From: Acephala macrosclerotiorum
Lineage: Eukaryota; Ascomycota; Leotiomycetes; Helotiales; Mollisiaceae
Reading direction: 5' to 3'
Length of the DNA: 64,000 bases
Assembly: GCA_014904845.1 (NCBI GenBank)
Contig: MU119347.1
Coordinates: forward strand, 62,001-126,000
This document shows positions 11,618 through 22,938 of this stretch, piece by piece. A program made the translations under genes and the position numbers. Every line of letters begins with the position of its first letter. Position 1 is the first letter of the stretch. The notes beneath the pieces were generated by a model. The model did no database searches. It was not told the DNA's origin and worked only from the letters and a program-made list of their open reading frames with translations.

Positions 11618-12293
11618 GAACCATTTCTCTGTACCACATTCCTAATTGAAACATCCCAACATTTCTATTCTCTAATATAGAATTTGAGATGGATTCGCGA
11701 TATTAAAACAACTCGCTAGATTGGGTTTGCCACTGTCAAAAGTTTGGTACCGGAGTCCGAAGGATTGCAGTGCCGGCGGTTCTTTGCATATGCACGACAG
11801 CAGGACTGCGCACACTTTGAGGGACGATCCTTTCTTGTACCGACGGGAACTAAAATCCTCCCGCGTGTCATTCCTGAAACAGATTTTCGGTGCATTTCTT
11901 CCTTTGTTGAGGTCACACTCCCGCTCGTCGGCGGGAAAGCAGCCGCGGCGTAGCTCCCGTCGATCATCCCAAGCCTCACGATCTCGACCCCGCAATTGAT
12001 ATGAAGAACATTCAGACAAAATTCAAAGTCAAGCACAAGTAGTTAACAAGAAGAGAAAGTGTAGAAATGTATAGCCTGTAAACAGCTTGTATTAATATGG
12101 CTCAACGAAGCCACGGGTATCATGATCCTAGTTGATATCTCGGAGTTCCGTATTCCCAATGACGCCTTTCCACCATTCAGATTTCTAACCTGCAGAAATA
12201 TTTTGCGTTTCCACGTCCCATCCAAACTCCAGTGATATTTATACAATCCCCAATCTTTGAATCCCCAAGTTCTGAATGTTTCCTTCCACGAGC
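11618..12293. other. Convergent intergenic region
   Basis: Lies between the 3' ends of a plus-strand and a minus-strand gene. Short overlapping frames on both strands have no recognisable content. Expected to hold the two terminators. Confidence 0.5.
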
Positions 12294-13376
12294 TCAAGCC
12301 CTCCGCAACGAAATCTTCTTCCCAGACTTCTGTCTCAGCTCCAAAAAATGTCCCACAATGCTGCACACTTGTTCCTCAAAATCGATATGCTCAAACCCGA
12401 AGACCTCTTCCGTCAAACTCGTGTCGACGAATACCGTATGCGTCACCGCTGAACCCACGTTGGGAAGAGCATGCTTCGCGACATCTTCCGGAAATCTGCG
12501 AGCCACAATGTCCGTAACATCATCCCAAATCATATCCCTCGATAATATATAGCTTGTATTCCCCGGGACATTCGCACAATCCAGTGCCTGGACATGTATC
12601 CTCGACACATCCTCCAAATGCACGGTTTGTCCCATCGTCGAGTATTCAAATTTCTGTCCGAGAGCGATACCGAGCACGATGGCATTCGTGCCTTTAAATG
12701 TCTCGCGAGGAGAGAGCGCGAGTTCGTTTCGACCTTCGACGAAAGAGGGGTGAAGATGGACGACATCGAAGCTGACGTCGTGTTTCCTGATCCAACTCTC
12801 TGCTTCCGCCAACGCCGCCACCTTACTCGCAGCATATGCCTCGAATTCGTTCGCGTATGGCCCCTGGGTGAATGGTATCCGATCGGTCGGCTCAATCCAT
12901 CTACTGCATCTCGTTGTGCCGCTCAATTCATCGAAAGGGATCAAAGCGGTGATCGAGCTGGTGATCACCACGCGGCGGACGCTACCGCTTTTCCTCGCCG
13001 CTTCTAGCATGTTCAATGTTCCGCGGACCGCAGGCTTGACGAAGAAATCCTCCTGATTACTCCCCGCCGGTACACCATTGCTCATCAACGGACTCGCAAT
13101 ATGGATAACGAAATCGCAGCCCCGGGCAGCCTCGTCATAGGCATGTTTCTTGCAGAGATCCGGGACGATGACGAAGGCTAACCTGGAGTCGATATTTGGG
13201 ATGGAAAAGATTTTTGGGTGTTGGGAGAGCGATTTGGCTTTTTCTGAGGAGCGGACACAAGCTCGGATGGTGTAGCCTGAGTTGAGGGCGTCGAGGAGGA
13301 CGCGGAAACCGATGTGGCCAGTGACGCCGGTGATGAGGACAAGACTTGATGCGTAAGTTTGTGTCATGAAGGGCAT
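12294..13376 (-). CDS. NAD(P)-dependent reductase (extended SDR, Gre2/DFR-like)
   Basis: Single exon of 360 codons from the ATG at 13376 (MPFMTQTYAS); an upstream in-frame ATG at 13427 is possible but less likely. The Rossmann dinucleotide motif is VLITGVTGHIGFRVLLDAL near residue 15, the conserved RRVVITSSITAL strand carries the SDR Ser, and the active-site YxxxK is YAASKVAALAEAE. NAD(P)-binding Arg (ACVRSSEKA) suits the extended or atypical SDR group that includes dihydroflavonol reductases and yeast methylglyoxal/aldehyde reductase Gre2. The reaction is probably NADPH reduction of a small carbonyl compound. No signal peptide, so cytosolic. Length and motif order are normal and the frame is intact. 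Confidence 0.85.
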   Translation of the reverse strand: MPFMTQTYASSLVLITGVTGHIGFRVLLDALNSGYTIRACVRSSEKAKSLSQHPKIFSIPNIDSRLAFVIVPDLCKKHAYDEAARGCDFVIHIASPLMSNGVPAGSNQEDFFVKPAVRGTLNMLEAARKSGSVRRVVITSSITALIPFDELSGTTRCSRWIEPTDRIPFTQGPYANEFEAYAASKVAALAEAESWIRKHDVSFDVVHLHPSFVEGRNELALSPRETFKGTNAIVLGIALGQKFEYSTMGQTVHLEDVSRIHVQALDCANVPGNTSYILSRDMIWDDVTDIVARRFPEDVAKHALPNVGSAVTHTVFVDTSLTEEVFGFEHIDFEEQVCSIVGHFLELRQKSGKKISLRRA

Positions 13377-15051
13377 TGTGATTGATTTGGTGATTGAAGA
13401 CACAGGTAGAGTAAGAATGAACCCCAAGGTAGGAGCAGAAAGGGGAAGCGAAGGGTGTATATCAGAAGAGGGGGGTATTCACAGAGGTAAGGATTTGGAT
13501 CCTGATGTCGGCAACTGAGTTTGAAGGGATCCTAGTTCTTCGGCGACTTCCATGTTCTTATATCAAATGGAATTCAAGAGAGTGTCAGTTAGGGGTATGA
13601 GAGCGGAGTCGAGTGTATGGTTCGTGGATGGGTGTTCGCCATGGTAAAGTATGGGCTGGGTGTGCATGCTTCTTCCCAGTTGGCCCCATTTGGCGCCAGT
13701 TGGGCACTTCAAGGGTTGAGGCTGCTGACGGAACCACCGAGTCGGAAAAACCGCGCGCACATCAAACACTCAAACTGTGGCTTGATGACTTTCTTTTTCC
13801 TGAGTGGTGCCCCTTTACGGGCGACCCGACAGCCAGAAATTGATGTAAAAATGACTGCCTGCATGGGTCACAGGTTTTGGTGGTGGAGCGGGTGTCGTGG
13901 GTGCAGTGGATGGCCGTGGATGGCCGTGGTTCTGTGGCGAAGCGGTCTGGCTGGCGTGGGTTCAGGGCAGCACGACTGCGGGGTGGGCGAGAGGCGTTTG
14001 GACACAGCTGGAAACCATCACGCTCTGACAGCCACAGGCGTCGTCCATTGAGAGGCCAAGGACTGCAGTGCTGTTCTTAGAGTTCGTGGTGAAATCATCT
14101 GCACGCAGACACCTGGTCCAGGCACATGCTCGCCGCAGAGAGTTGGCATTGGCAGCAACCATCACCGACTTCCACTCTTCGATCCATCACGCTCGCGCCT
14201 CCCCCAGCACCATTCCATCAGCGCCTACGCGGCAGCCGTAACAGCAGGTTTTGCCGCCAAGTGAGCCATCCCATCCAGCCTTGGGCTTGCCAATAGGGCG
14301 AGCCCGAATTATGGGCGTTCATGCATCGCTGGGGAGATTCGTCATATGTTGTTGTGGATATACAATAGGCTTGGTCATTTCCAGCTTTCTGCTCCAGCTG
14401 ATTTCGAGGCTTCGCCTCTCGGGCTGGGCACGAGTTCTCCTTTCCACAACGTTCAGCACTGACGTTTCTTTGTCTCACCGCATCGTTTCTTCTTCTCGCC
14501 TACTTTTGCTTGCAATTCAATTTTCGTCTCAAGTGGACTGCAGGATTGATGCGTGAAGTACGACGTGATGTTGTATCACTCAGCACATCATTGGTCATCA
14601 CTATAAATTTCGCTGCAATCCCCAACCTGATTCTCGTTCACGTCGCCGAATGAGCTCAGCTGACAGCGGCCGAACACGCGCGGGGTGTGTGAGGGACCCC
14701 TGCCGACCGGCTACTTATTATTAAACCTGTTTCGGCATTGGAGGTTCGTTTTGGAATCACGAGTAGGAATACATATGTCCACCATATATCCACCTCATGC
14801 GATTTTGCATTTCTGGCAATTTTTGCTTCTTTTCCTGCATGGTGGGCGTTGAGTGGAGATTAGAGGCTGGGGAAATATTGAGTACAGCAGCTGCAGGGCA
14901 TTTATTCTCGGATAAGGAGGATGAGTATCCACTTCCCGATATAAATATTGCTTTTGCGAATAGTTTCAATTGAATCGTTAAGATTACTGCTTGAGGGCAT
15001 CAAGTGTTTAGCCTAATGATCGTATTCACATGGCTTACGAACTGTCTGGGC
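13377..15051. other. Gene-free stretch
   Basis: About 1.7 kb between the promoter side of the reductase and the 3' end of a pseudogene. 13610-14550 is relatively GC-rich with several overlapping open frames on both strands, none with a recognisable domain or codon pattern. I see no RNA gene or repeat. Confidence 0.4.
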
Positions 15052-16346
15052 TTATTGGTGTCTCGCCTTCTGATACGTATCATTAATCACTCTCATCTGT
15101 TTGGTCGAATGCTCTCCTGAAATCTGTACTCCCAAGCCTTGTCTTCCTTTGATCTTGTTCACGAATTGGTCGAGCGTGCGTCGGTACGTGCTCTAGTGGG
15201 GGCCATCCCGTACCGCGATGCGTTGTTTCCAATCCCAAGTGTAAGCTGTCTTGTACTCTTTCCTCTCCCAGGACTTGACAACGTTTCCGTCAGACTTCCG
15301 ACGTATAGTATGTTGGTCGAGGTATACGATAGAGTGCCAGTAATGCACACCAGGAAACGCCCACATCGTGACCGTCCTCCTTCTCGGACGTACCTCTTCA
15401 TTCCCAGCCTGGTCAGTATCCCTCTCTTCAACTTCCCTCCCCCTCACAACCGCCTTCGAAATCCTCACCCTCGGTAGGAAGCTCCACCATCCTTCATGTC
15501 TCTGAGAAATACTTCCATCAATACTCCTCACCCCACCACCAGGAAATCGATACCAAGCCTTAATCCCCTCCTCAACCCTCTTGTCATTCCCATGTAACCT
15601 CACCTCAACACCCAGAACCCCCTCTGGTTCAGCACCGAATAAATCTCGCAAACAAGCAACCCTATAGCTCCCAATATCCATTAAAGCACCTCCAGCAAGG
15701 TCGAACTCCCACCTTATATCATCTCTCCCAAAGAAGCCGGCTGGCATACTGAACCACGCACTCGCTTCCTCGTCCCCCCTTTCCTGATCGGAGCCACCAA
15801 GGAAAGGAATAAGTGTCACGCAGGATGGAAATGGAAATGAAAAGCCTCAACAACACAGGTCTTGGCTCTTGGATCGATTTGTGGAAGTCGACAAGTGATT
15901 GAGCGGAGGCGGAGCTCGAGGTAAACGGTTTCTCGAGAAGGACGTGCTTCCCTGCTTCCAGAGCAAGATGGGCCCAGTGGGCGTGCAGGGCGTTGGAGAG
16001 AGGGATGTATACTGCATTAATCTCTTTGTCCTCCAGCAGCTCTTGACTCCTCATTAGCTTAAGCCCAAGCGGAACGATGAAGAGAGGGACTACCTTCGTA
16101 TGAGCTGTATGCTTTTAGGATGTTGTGTTTCTTTACGTAGGAGGTGGCGCGTTTCAGTGAACGGGATGCTACTGCGGCGATGATTATGTCTGGGTGGGAT
16201 TTTGCTGGTGTGATGAGAGCGAGGAAAGTTATCCATGCTGTGCTGAGGATGCCGATTTTGATGGCCTCGGGATTCTTGGGTGGTGTTGGTGGGTAGTTGA
16301 CCCGCCAGATGCGGTAGAGGGTGCTGATGAGAACACCCATTTTCAA
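15052..16346 (-). pseudogene. Gfo/Idh/MocA oxidoreductase (dihydrodiol dehydrogenase-like), decayed
   Basis: The family signature runs through three frames. The N-terminus has AIKIGILSTAWI for the nucleotide-binding loop and SHPDIIIAAVASRSLKRA. A 52-nt GTAGTC intron joins YSSYE to ELLEDKEINAVYIPLSNAL, then GKHVLLEKPFTSS. Near 15846 the frame must shift to read the conserved EAFHFHFHPA block, and near 15821 it must shift again to enter VTLIPFLGG. PAGFFGRDDIRWEFDLAGG and ALMDIGSYRV follow. An in-frame TAG (15193-15195) stands where this family has the Trp of HWTTYR; the frame continues beyond it as STYRRTLDQFVNKIKG to a stop at 15052. A 73-nt GT-AG intron could hide the two shifts but would delete the conserved motif. 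Two shifts plus a nonsense codon make it a pseudogene. Confidence 0.8.
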
Positions 16347-17286
16347 GATACTTGGAAAATAAAGTTTATGGAGAGATAGGAGTCTTGAGGAAAGCTATAT
16401 ACCGAATCTAGAAAGTACGAGAGATGAGGAAAGAGGAGAGTCACGTGTTGTCATCTCGACGATTTTAAGCACGATGATTGGTACCACGCTACGAGAAACG
16501 AAAAATCTCTTAATATCACCGGCACAAATAGGAGACCGACGTTCTACAGGCCAAGAAAACGTGATGAGCACGACCCCATGTTGAATTTTTGAAAGCGTCC
16601 TTGACTCGAGCCCTTTTCTCTCTCCCTTAAGCGAGCCCCTCTTTGCACAGACAATCCCAACGTTTCACCAACTGAGATCATCGGCTGCACTTCCATCACC
16701 TCCAATATGACAAGGATCATGCTTAAAATCCCTGCAGGGCTAAGCCTGGTCCTAGAAATCAGACGTCGGTGTGATAGGGACCGATAGCCGTGGTGGGGTT
16801 GAGGGTGAAACAAAGTATAATCTGCATAATGAGGTGAAGTTAGGCTTTAATGACATCGATATGCTTTCTCTAGTACGTTATCGGTGGGGATAAGTGCCGT
16901 GAAGTATTCGGGTCTTTCCATGAGTAGTGATTTTAAGTTTGTTGAACTCCGATATACCGATACTCTTCGACATTGAGTTTTTTTTAAAGCTACTCTGATG
17001 CACTGGCCATTTATTTGCCTTTTCCTCGCCCAGCGCCCATGCGAATGCAGTGGAAGATCAGCGATCCCATTTTTGAGATGTGGCGGCGACGCACCTCGAC
17101 TCCAAGGTTTAAATTTTAAAGGAGGATAATTCACGATTCGCGAACGATTCCTACGAAAATGAGTCAGGCGGATCTTCAACCTCAACCCCCGCAATGAGAC
17201 AGCGACCACAAAGACAATTATCCACAAATTGACTTTACCACCCTAACCTCTGAGAGACGATGCCAAACCCCCTTTTTGCTCAACCA
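16347..17286. other. Intergenic, no supported gene
   Basis: Between two minus-strand pseudogenes. A 126-codon minus frame at 16847-17227 starts with a hydrophobic stretch but has no recognisable content and is probably chance. Confidence 0.4.
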
Positions 17287-18917
17287 TCAGTTCTCACATC
17301 CCAACCAAACTCTAAACATACCCCCAACGGGAGGAATAACAGTCAAAACAACAAACAAAATGCCAAAACACTCATCCCCAACGCACTCAACGCCGCCGCC
17401 CTCTGGTCCCTCTGCAACAACATCGCCGTAGCTATCACCGAAGAATTAGCTCCCAGAACCACTCCCGTGGTGACAAAATCATCTATCAACATTCTCAGCA
17501 AATCAATCCAGTTAACCACATCACTCATCTGCTCACTTACCTTTCGATATACGTAAAAATTTCAAAATACTCGGCCCAAAAATCGGCCCACAAATCCCAC
17601 TCACAACAGCAATCGGACTAATAGCCCCCACCTCTCCCCAAGATTCACAGCGCTCAACTGCGCCAACGCAAGTGCCACGCTTCTCGGCGCCATCGCTAGA
17701 CTTATACTTTTCGATACCCCAAGTCTATAACACAGCGGCGGATACCCGAATAGAGATACTACAGCAAGAGCTGAGACCGGGACGAAGATCGCGATGAAGT
17801 GCTGATAGAGATCGTGACGATATTGATACATGGGCATAGCGAGACTGACGATACTTGCGTCGAGGAGACTGGAGAGTATGTCTCCTGCTCCTGGGAGGGG
17901 GAGGGAAGGGGTTCCGCGGAAGTAGGAGAGGTAGGTGGTGTTAGCTTTGTAGAGGGTTAGACCTTCGCGGAGGATTTGGTGTTTGGTGAGAGCGAGGATC
18001 CAGATGAGGAGGATGGTGAGGAGGGATGTGAGGAGGACGGGGTGGGTGACGCGTTTTAGGTTTGGGGGGATGGAAGTAGAGAGGTGGTTGAGGAGGATGT
18101 TAAGGGTGAGGAAGATCGGCATGGTGTAGGTGGTTGTGTAGTAGGTTGGTATGCCGATGGAGATGAAGAAGAAAAGGTAGATACTGATGTCGACGTTCTT
18201 GAGGATTATGTCTGCCCAGTTCAAGGTGTGGTTCAAGGTGTTTGAAGATTGAATAGTCGTATGTGGAGAGCCAACCGTTGTTGGTGGTGTTGAACGGGCT
18301 GATTTCTGATCTATCTCGTCAACTCTGCCAATAATTTGTCGTTTGTGCTGCTAGAGGATGTTGCAGTTGATGCTGGGAGATCTACGCCTGGTCTTCTGTT
18401 TTCCTCCAGGTCTGTCTGAGCAATGGCCTGTCCTTGGTCTCGTGAAGAGTAAACTATCCGTTTGCTTTTCCTCGTTGCCACCTTCTGAGCAACATTTGTA
18501 CGGTCCTCGACGTGTTAGCTAGTCAACGCAAATTGGGCAAGATATCCGATAACGAACTCGCCTATCAAAACACCGACCTCTTTGCCGCTTATACCACTAC
18601 ATAGTGGTAGTGTGATAGAGCTTGGTGAAGTAGAGATTCATGGTCCGCAAAGCAAAGCTTGTGGGCACATCCAACACCTTCAATACCCGATCCATGTTCT
18701 CCTTGGACAGTATGAGGTCAAGAAATATCAGAACGAAGAGGATCAGGAGGCATGCTACACTGGCAGGTAATTGGACTGTTCCGAGGCTGATGACGGTGTT
18801 GAGAGCAAGGACGAAATAAAGCATCGCCACGGTGCTGAATGGAACCAGTATCCATGATACGAGAAGGTGTCTTGCAATTTCAGCAATCTGGAGGTTTTGA
18901 TCAGCGAATGGTATCAT
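17287..18917 (-). pseudogene. LrgA-LrgB fusion membrane transporter, decayed
   Basis: The N-terminal part (18917-18600) matches the LrgA half: hydrophobic SWILVPFSTVAMLYFVLAL, then QLPASVACLLILFVLIF and LDVPTSFALRTMNLYFT. A shift is needed to continue as SSITLPLCSGISGKEVG and GVLIGEFVIGYLAQF. A linker with stops follows. From 18236 the LrgB half begins (NWADIILKNVDISIYLFFF; YTMPIFLTLNILLNHL), with MAPRSVALALAQLSAVNLG. Another one-base shift near 17640 (a G run) is needed to read GAISPIAVVSGICGPIFGP. A 60-nt GTAAGT intron joins RISK to DDFVTTGVVLGANSS. A last shift near 17357 (a T run) gives FGILFVVLTVIPPV. Plant (PLGG1) and bacterial LrgAB relatives move glycolate/glycerate or have holin-like roles. 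At least four frame breaks indicate loss of function. Confidence 0.75.
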
Positions 18918-20111
18918 AGGAATTTGGTAGGTTCATGATATTCGCTTACGAAAGTTCTCTTCTCTGCGTAGTTTCGCGGACGAGTATCACAATGCGTAGC
19001 TATCGTGGGCTGTGATTTCGGACAAAGACTACAGTTTCCCATCATTCTTGGGGGAGGTCGAAGGAGAAGTAGAGAAATACCATGAATGTCTCCTTTGCTT
19101 GCAAATGTGTCCTACTGAAATACCCACCTCCACCTGTGCAACATTCGAAATGACCGGGACGCATTTCACACAGCAGCATCGATTTACTAGGAATGGAGAA
19201 CATGTTTGCAACTTCAAGTAATCCACGTAAGCACAAAACGCAACAAGAAGTTTCAAGTGACATCTTTGATCGGGATCTGTCTCTCAACTGAAGCGGCTCG
19301 AGAGCTCGCATATCTAGTATTTATTTTCCTCGTTGTTCATTTGACTATATGTGATGCGCTATATTTGCAAGTTCAGTGAGGTACGTACTAAGGACTGGGT
19401 ACGCCGCCGATGTTTCGTATGACCTGTTCTGTCCCTCAAAACATCTGTGCCATGTGGAGTCCATTTCTATCAATGTTTCTGGAGTTCGAGATAGCTCCAA
19501 ACATTTAAAGTTGGCGATTTTCATCCCAACACCTCGTCAACACCACGAATACAAGCGAAGAGAGCGTACACTTGGGGGCACTTACCTGCGGTCAAGCCGC
19601 TTCTCGATACCCTGCTGTTAGCCTTAATATCGAGTGCCGGTGGCTACTGGCGGGTGCCGGATTGACAGTGTGGGGTTACCAACGCCAGCCGTGACGCGTA
19701 AATCTTCAGCAAGCAATACTTCCGACAATGGCCGTTTGCAGTCCGTGGAAGCCAGGAACTGGATGGTATAAGCAGTCGTATACCGGCCTTGGAGATAGTA
19801 GACGGTCATTGTGATTGTGGTGTATCAAGATCTGGGAAATCTATGAATGTCCACCACCAGCTTACGACTACATCAGATTGAGAGAAACAATCGACGATGA
19901 GTCCCCAAGCGGGAGGCATCGCAGGGAATCTGTGTGTTCTCTGAGTCTCAGCTGTGGCTTGCAAGTTTATGTGATGATGCAGTATGGGAAAAGGAAAATT
20001 GCAAAGGTAGGAAGTGGTAGAAGCCCTTCAAAAATGTCTGAGATATACATGAGATACCTTTGCATCGGTCCCGAAAGACGGTCAAAGATTTCCAACAAGA
20101 GCAGAACAGTC
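18918..20111. other. Intergenic between divergent pseudogenes
   Basis: Promoter side of both the LrgAB-like gene (minus) and the carrier gene (plus). Only short frames without motifs. Confidence 0.4.
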
Positions 20112-20879
20112 ATGAAAAATACGTCGGCTACAACTAACCTACTAGGTATGAAATACATCCGTTTCCCTTGACTTAACACCAGTGGAAAGCAATCCAAATG
20201 CTTACACGGCTCAATCTTTGTAGCGGGAGGTGGTGCTGGTATCATGGAGGCTTTCATTTGCCATCCCCTGGACACAATCAAAGTTAGAATACAGCTTCAT
20301 CGCAAAACTAAAAATGCTTCGGTAAGTGAGAAGCCCAGCAAATGTTCTGTACAGAAGCTAACAGATAACAAACTCTCCAATCCAGGCTTCGCAAAAACGG
20401 CCTCCCAAATCCTGCGGACGGAAGGAATCCCAGCACTGTACAAAGGCTTCGATGCCGTTGTAACAGGAATGGGTCCAAAGATGGCGGTTCGATTCACCTC
20501 ATTTGAGGCCTACAAATCGATGTTGGCTTCCATGAGAGGTGATATCACAGGACCCAACATCTTCTGCGCCGGCCTCGCAGCCGGTGTAACCGAAGCCATC
20601 TACATCGTGAACTCCATGGAGGTCATCAAGATCAGACTGCAAGGTCAAAGAGTGGTAGCTGGGGCTGTACAGACAGTACCTGAGTTCCGAAATGCCTTTC
20701 AGGCTGCGAGAACCATCGTGTGGCACGAGGGAGTAGCGGTCCTGTATCAGGGAGTCATCCTCACTGCATTGCGATAAGGCACAAACCAAGCCGTAAACTT
20801 CAGTGTCTATACAACACTCAAGAATGCAGCAGGCAATCATCGTGACAGAGAGAAGGACGTTCCAAGTTACGAACCAGCA

Positions 20880-21640
20880 GCCCCCTACGAAAGCAGTGCT
20901 CTAGACTTTCACTCCAGACTTTTCGAAGAACCAACTACAAAACTTGAAGATATCCACTTTAAACCTTTATAAGGGTTTTATGACTTTTATAAAAGCTTCG
21001 AAACTACGTGAAGAGGGTAAATGAGCTTTCGTATGCTCTTATAAGGGTTGAAATTAAGGGTTAAAGCTACTCGAAAACTTATAAGGGTTGAAATTAAAGG
21101 GTTAAAATCAAGGATTAATACCACCCGAAAAGATTCCGAATACTTATAAGGGTTGATATTAAGGATTAAAGCTCCTTGAGCACTTGTAAAGGCCTTTGTG
21201 TTTCGAAATGCTCTCGAGATACTTCGAGCCGATTAAAAAAAAAAGTTATTAAACGTGCTTTAAATGTGCTTTCAAGTCTATTTTTTTTTTTTTTTTTTTT
21301 TTTGAATATTAACGTTAAAAAATGAGGATAAAAGAAATCATTCTAAAATCAAAAGTTTGGTTTAGGTAAGTCTTTGTGCGTGGGTATAATAGGCGTGGGC
21401 GGGTGTGCAGGCACAGGCAAGAGAGACAAGCAGAGAGCCCTTAGAGGATTAAAAGCTTTTCGGGAAATGAGGAGTGGATTTTTAGCTTGCCGTGCTGCGC
21501 CGAGCCTCAAATTGGCCCCCCTACTTTCATTTTTAGTAGACCCAGTCGCGAATGAGAGCACCCAATCAGAGGTCCTCCTCAGCTGTTTGTGCTCTCACCT
21601 GTTTTTTTTTCATAAAAGTCTGGAGCATGCTTTCTCAGGG
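20880..21640. mobile_element. Insertion or expanded intron splitting the carrier gene
   Basis: Carrier coding resumes cleanly on both sides. The left part carries imperfect repeats containing TTATAAGGGTTGAAATTAA. A 22-23 nt T run lies at about 21281-21303, and a GC-richer unique part follows up to CTTTCTCAG at the right edge. Read on the minus strand, the right part ends in a poly-A tract, as in a retroposed (SINE/LINE-like) sequence. No target duplication longer than GCC is evident. The AG at the right border also resembles a splice acceptor, so insertion into an intron is possible. Confidence 0.5.
20964..21180. repeat. Imperfect TTATAAGGGTT repeats
   Basis: TTATAAGGGTTGAAATTAA-like units start near 21040, 21079 and 21143, and a variant TTATAAGGGTTTTATG is near 20966. 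Spacing is irregular, about 40-75 bp. A related TTTTATAAGGGCTTTA lies near 25014 in the A+T-rich island. Confidence 0.6.
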
Positions 21641-21897
21641 CCATTGGCTTGGTTTCTGGCGCCTTTGGGCCACTCTGTAATGCGCCGATAGATACGATCA
21701 AGACACGGATGCAAAGCAAAAAGTCACTCGGTGAATCTGGGATGCAGAGAGTAATAGTCATTGCAAGAACAATATTGGTAGAAGAAGGCATACACGCTTT
21801 TTACAAAGGACTCACGCCTCGAATCATTAGAGTGGCTCTTGGGCAAGTAGTCACATTCACGGCATATGAGTTCTTGAAAAGATATATTGAAGGCTAG

Positions 21898-22938
21898 GAG
21901 ATAGTTGCGGCAACCTTTCTCAGCCTATATCAAGATTTGCTGGAGGGTGAGACTTAAGCTGTGACGGTCTCTCGGTTAAACAAGATTCTGAAACCGCGTT
22001 ATGATTTGCTTTTGTGTTAGGAACTTGACAAAATCCATCAAGATAAAAATCAAAGACTTTGGCAACCCCACAAGAAGGGCAGCGCAATTGAACTTCAAGT
22101 TTGAGACAGTGAATTCCAACCATATTCTACTGCATGCTGACATCAGGCATGTAAATCCAAAACTCCTTCCCGCAGGGCGTGAAGATTCTCTACGCAGGCC
22201 CCAGGTACAGGGCTAAGACCTCCCTGCTTGCGGACCATCCCGACTAAGCTGGCTTCCTCGTATAACAATCATCTTATAGTACGAGGATAGGTCCCGACTT
22301 TAGAGCCCGAGAGGTTGATTTGCAAGGTCGAAGATAACAACCTTTGGTGTCAAATTCGTAAGCTCAAAGTCTGTGCAAAGACTCATCACGCTCCTTCCCT
22401 GAATCGATGAAAAGAATGTCCACTTGAAGAATAAAGTCCCCGTATAACACAGTACGTACTCCGAAAATCAGCGCCGATGTCTGAACAAGGTTGAGTGCAG
22501 GGGCTAAAGAGAGGAACAAGTGGGGTTCATTCCCTATGCCGAGTGTGCGTACCTTCTCCCAGTCAAAGACAAAGTCTTCAACTAATTTCGTCAGAATTTT
22601 GAAGACGTATTCGAGCGATCTGATCACCAATTGTGGTCTGATCCAACAGTGTTTCCTGACGGAGGGCGAAGCATATCGTGTGTCAATTGTGGGAATGAAC
22701 TCGTCACTGAGCTTCGTTACAGTTTGCCCCGTAAGACCGACGATCTTTCTCATCGATTCTCAGGCGGCATAATTTCTTGAAATTACTTCTGAAAGTCCTA
22801 AAAGACGAACTGTCGACCTCCCTTATGCAATCCCATCATCAGGCTTTCGCTAATACACCTTTCTTACACCGAGACAACTTTCCGAATGGAGATCACAAAC
22901 GACAAATAAGAGGATGTGTCAATGCACAGTGAAGAAAA
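21898..22938. other. Intergenic, no supported gene
   Basis: Between the carrier and lyase pseudogenes, both on the plus strand. Short frames only; no tRNA-like structure recognised. Confidence 0.4.

Larger units (their letters stand above)
20112..21897 (+). pseudogene. Mitochondrial carrier, succinate/fumarate (Sfc1/Acr1) type, decayed
   Basis: Exon 1 (20112-20145, MKNTSATTNLL) joins by a 78-nt GTATGA intron to AGGGAGIMEAFICHPLDTIK, the first carrier signature PxDxxK. A second GTAAGT intron follows KTKNAS. The middle repeat has NSMEVIKIRLQGQR where PxEx(I)K is typical, so Pro is Ser. LTALR is followed by TAA (20775-20777) exactly where Sfc1-type carriers have Gln of LTALRQGTNQAVNF; reading on in the same frame gives GTNQAVNFSVYTTLKNA. 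About 760 bp of foreign or expanded sequence (roughly 20880-21640) then separates YEPA from the third repeat, which reads IGLVSGAFGPLCNAPIDTIK and ends LKRYIEG. Such carriers exchange cytosolic succinate for mitochondrial fumarate during growth on C2 compounds. The stop and the interruption make this copy nonfunctional. Confidence 0.8.

Noticed and set aside
13613..14080. Overlapping plus-strand frames in GC-rich sequence
   Set aside because: Long frames are expected by chance in GC-rich DNA; no motif or splice structure supports a gene.
15193..15819. Reading the oxidoreductase with a 73-nt intron to avoid both frameshifts
   Set aside because: It would remove the strongly conserved EAFHFHFHPA block, which is plainly encoded there in another frame.
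16847..17227. Minus-strand 126-codon frame with hydrophobic start
   Set aside because: No recognisable domain; composition not coding-like; sits between pseudogenes.
22140..22330. GC-richer patch examined for a tRNA or small RNA
   Set aside because: No cloverleaf, A/B box pair or GTTCGAATC-like T-loop could be recognised.
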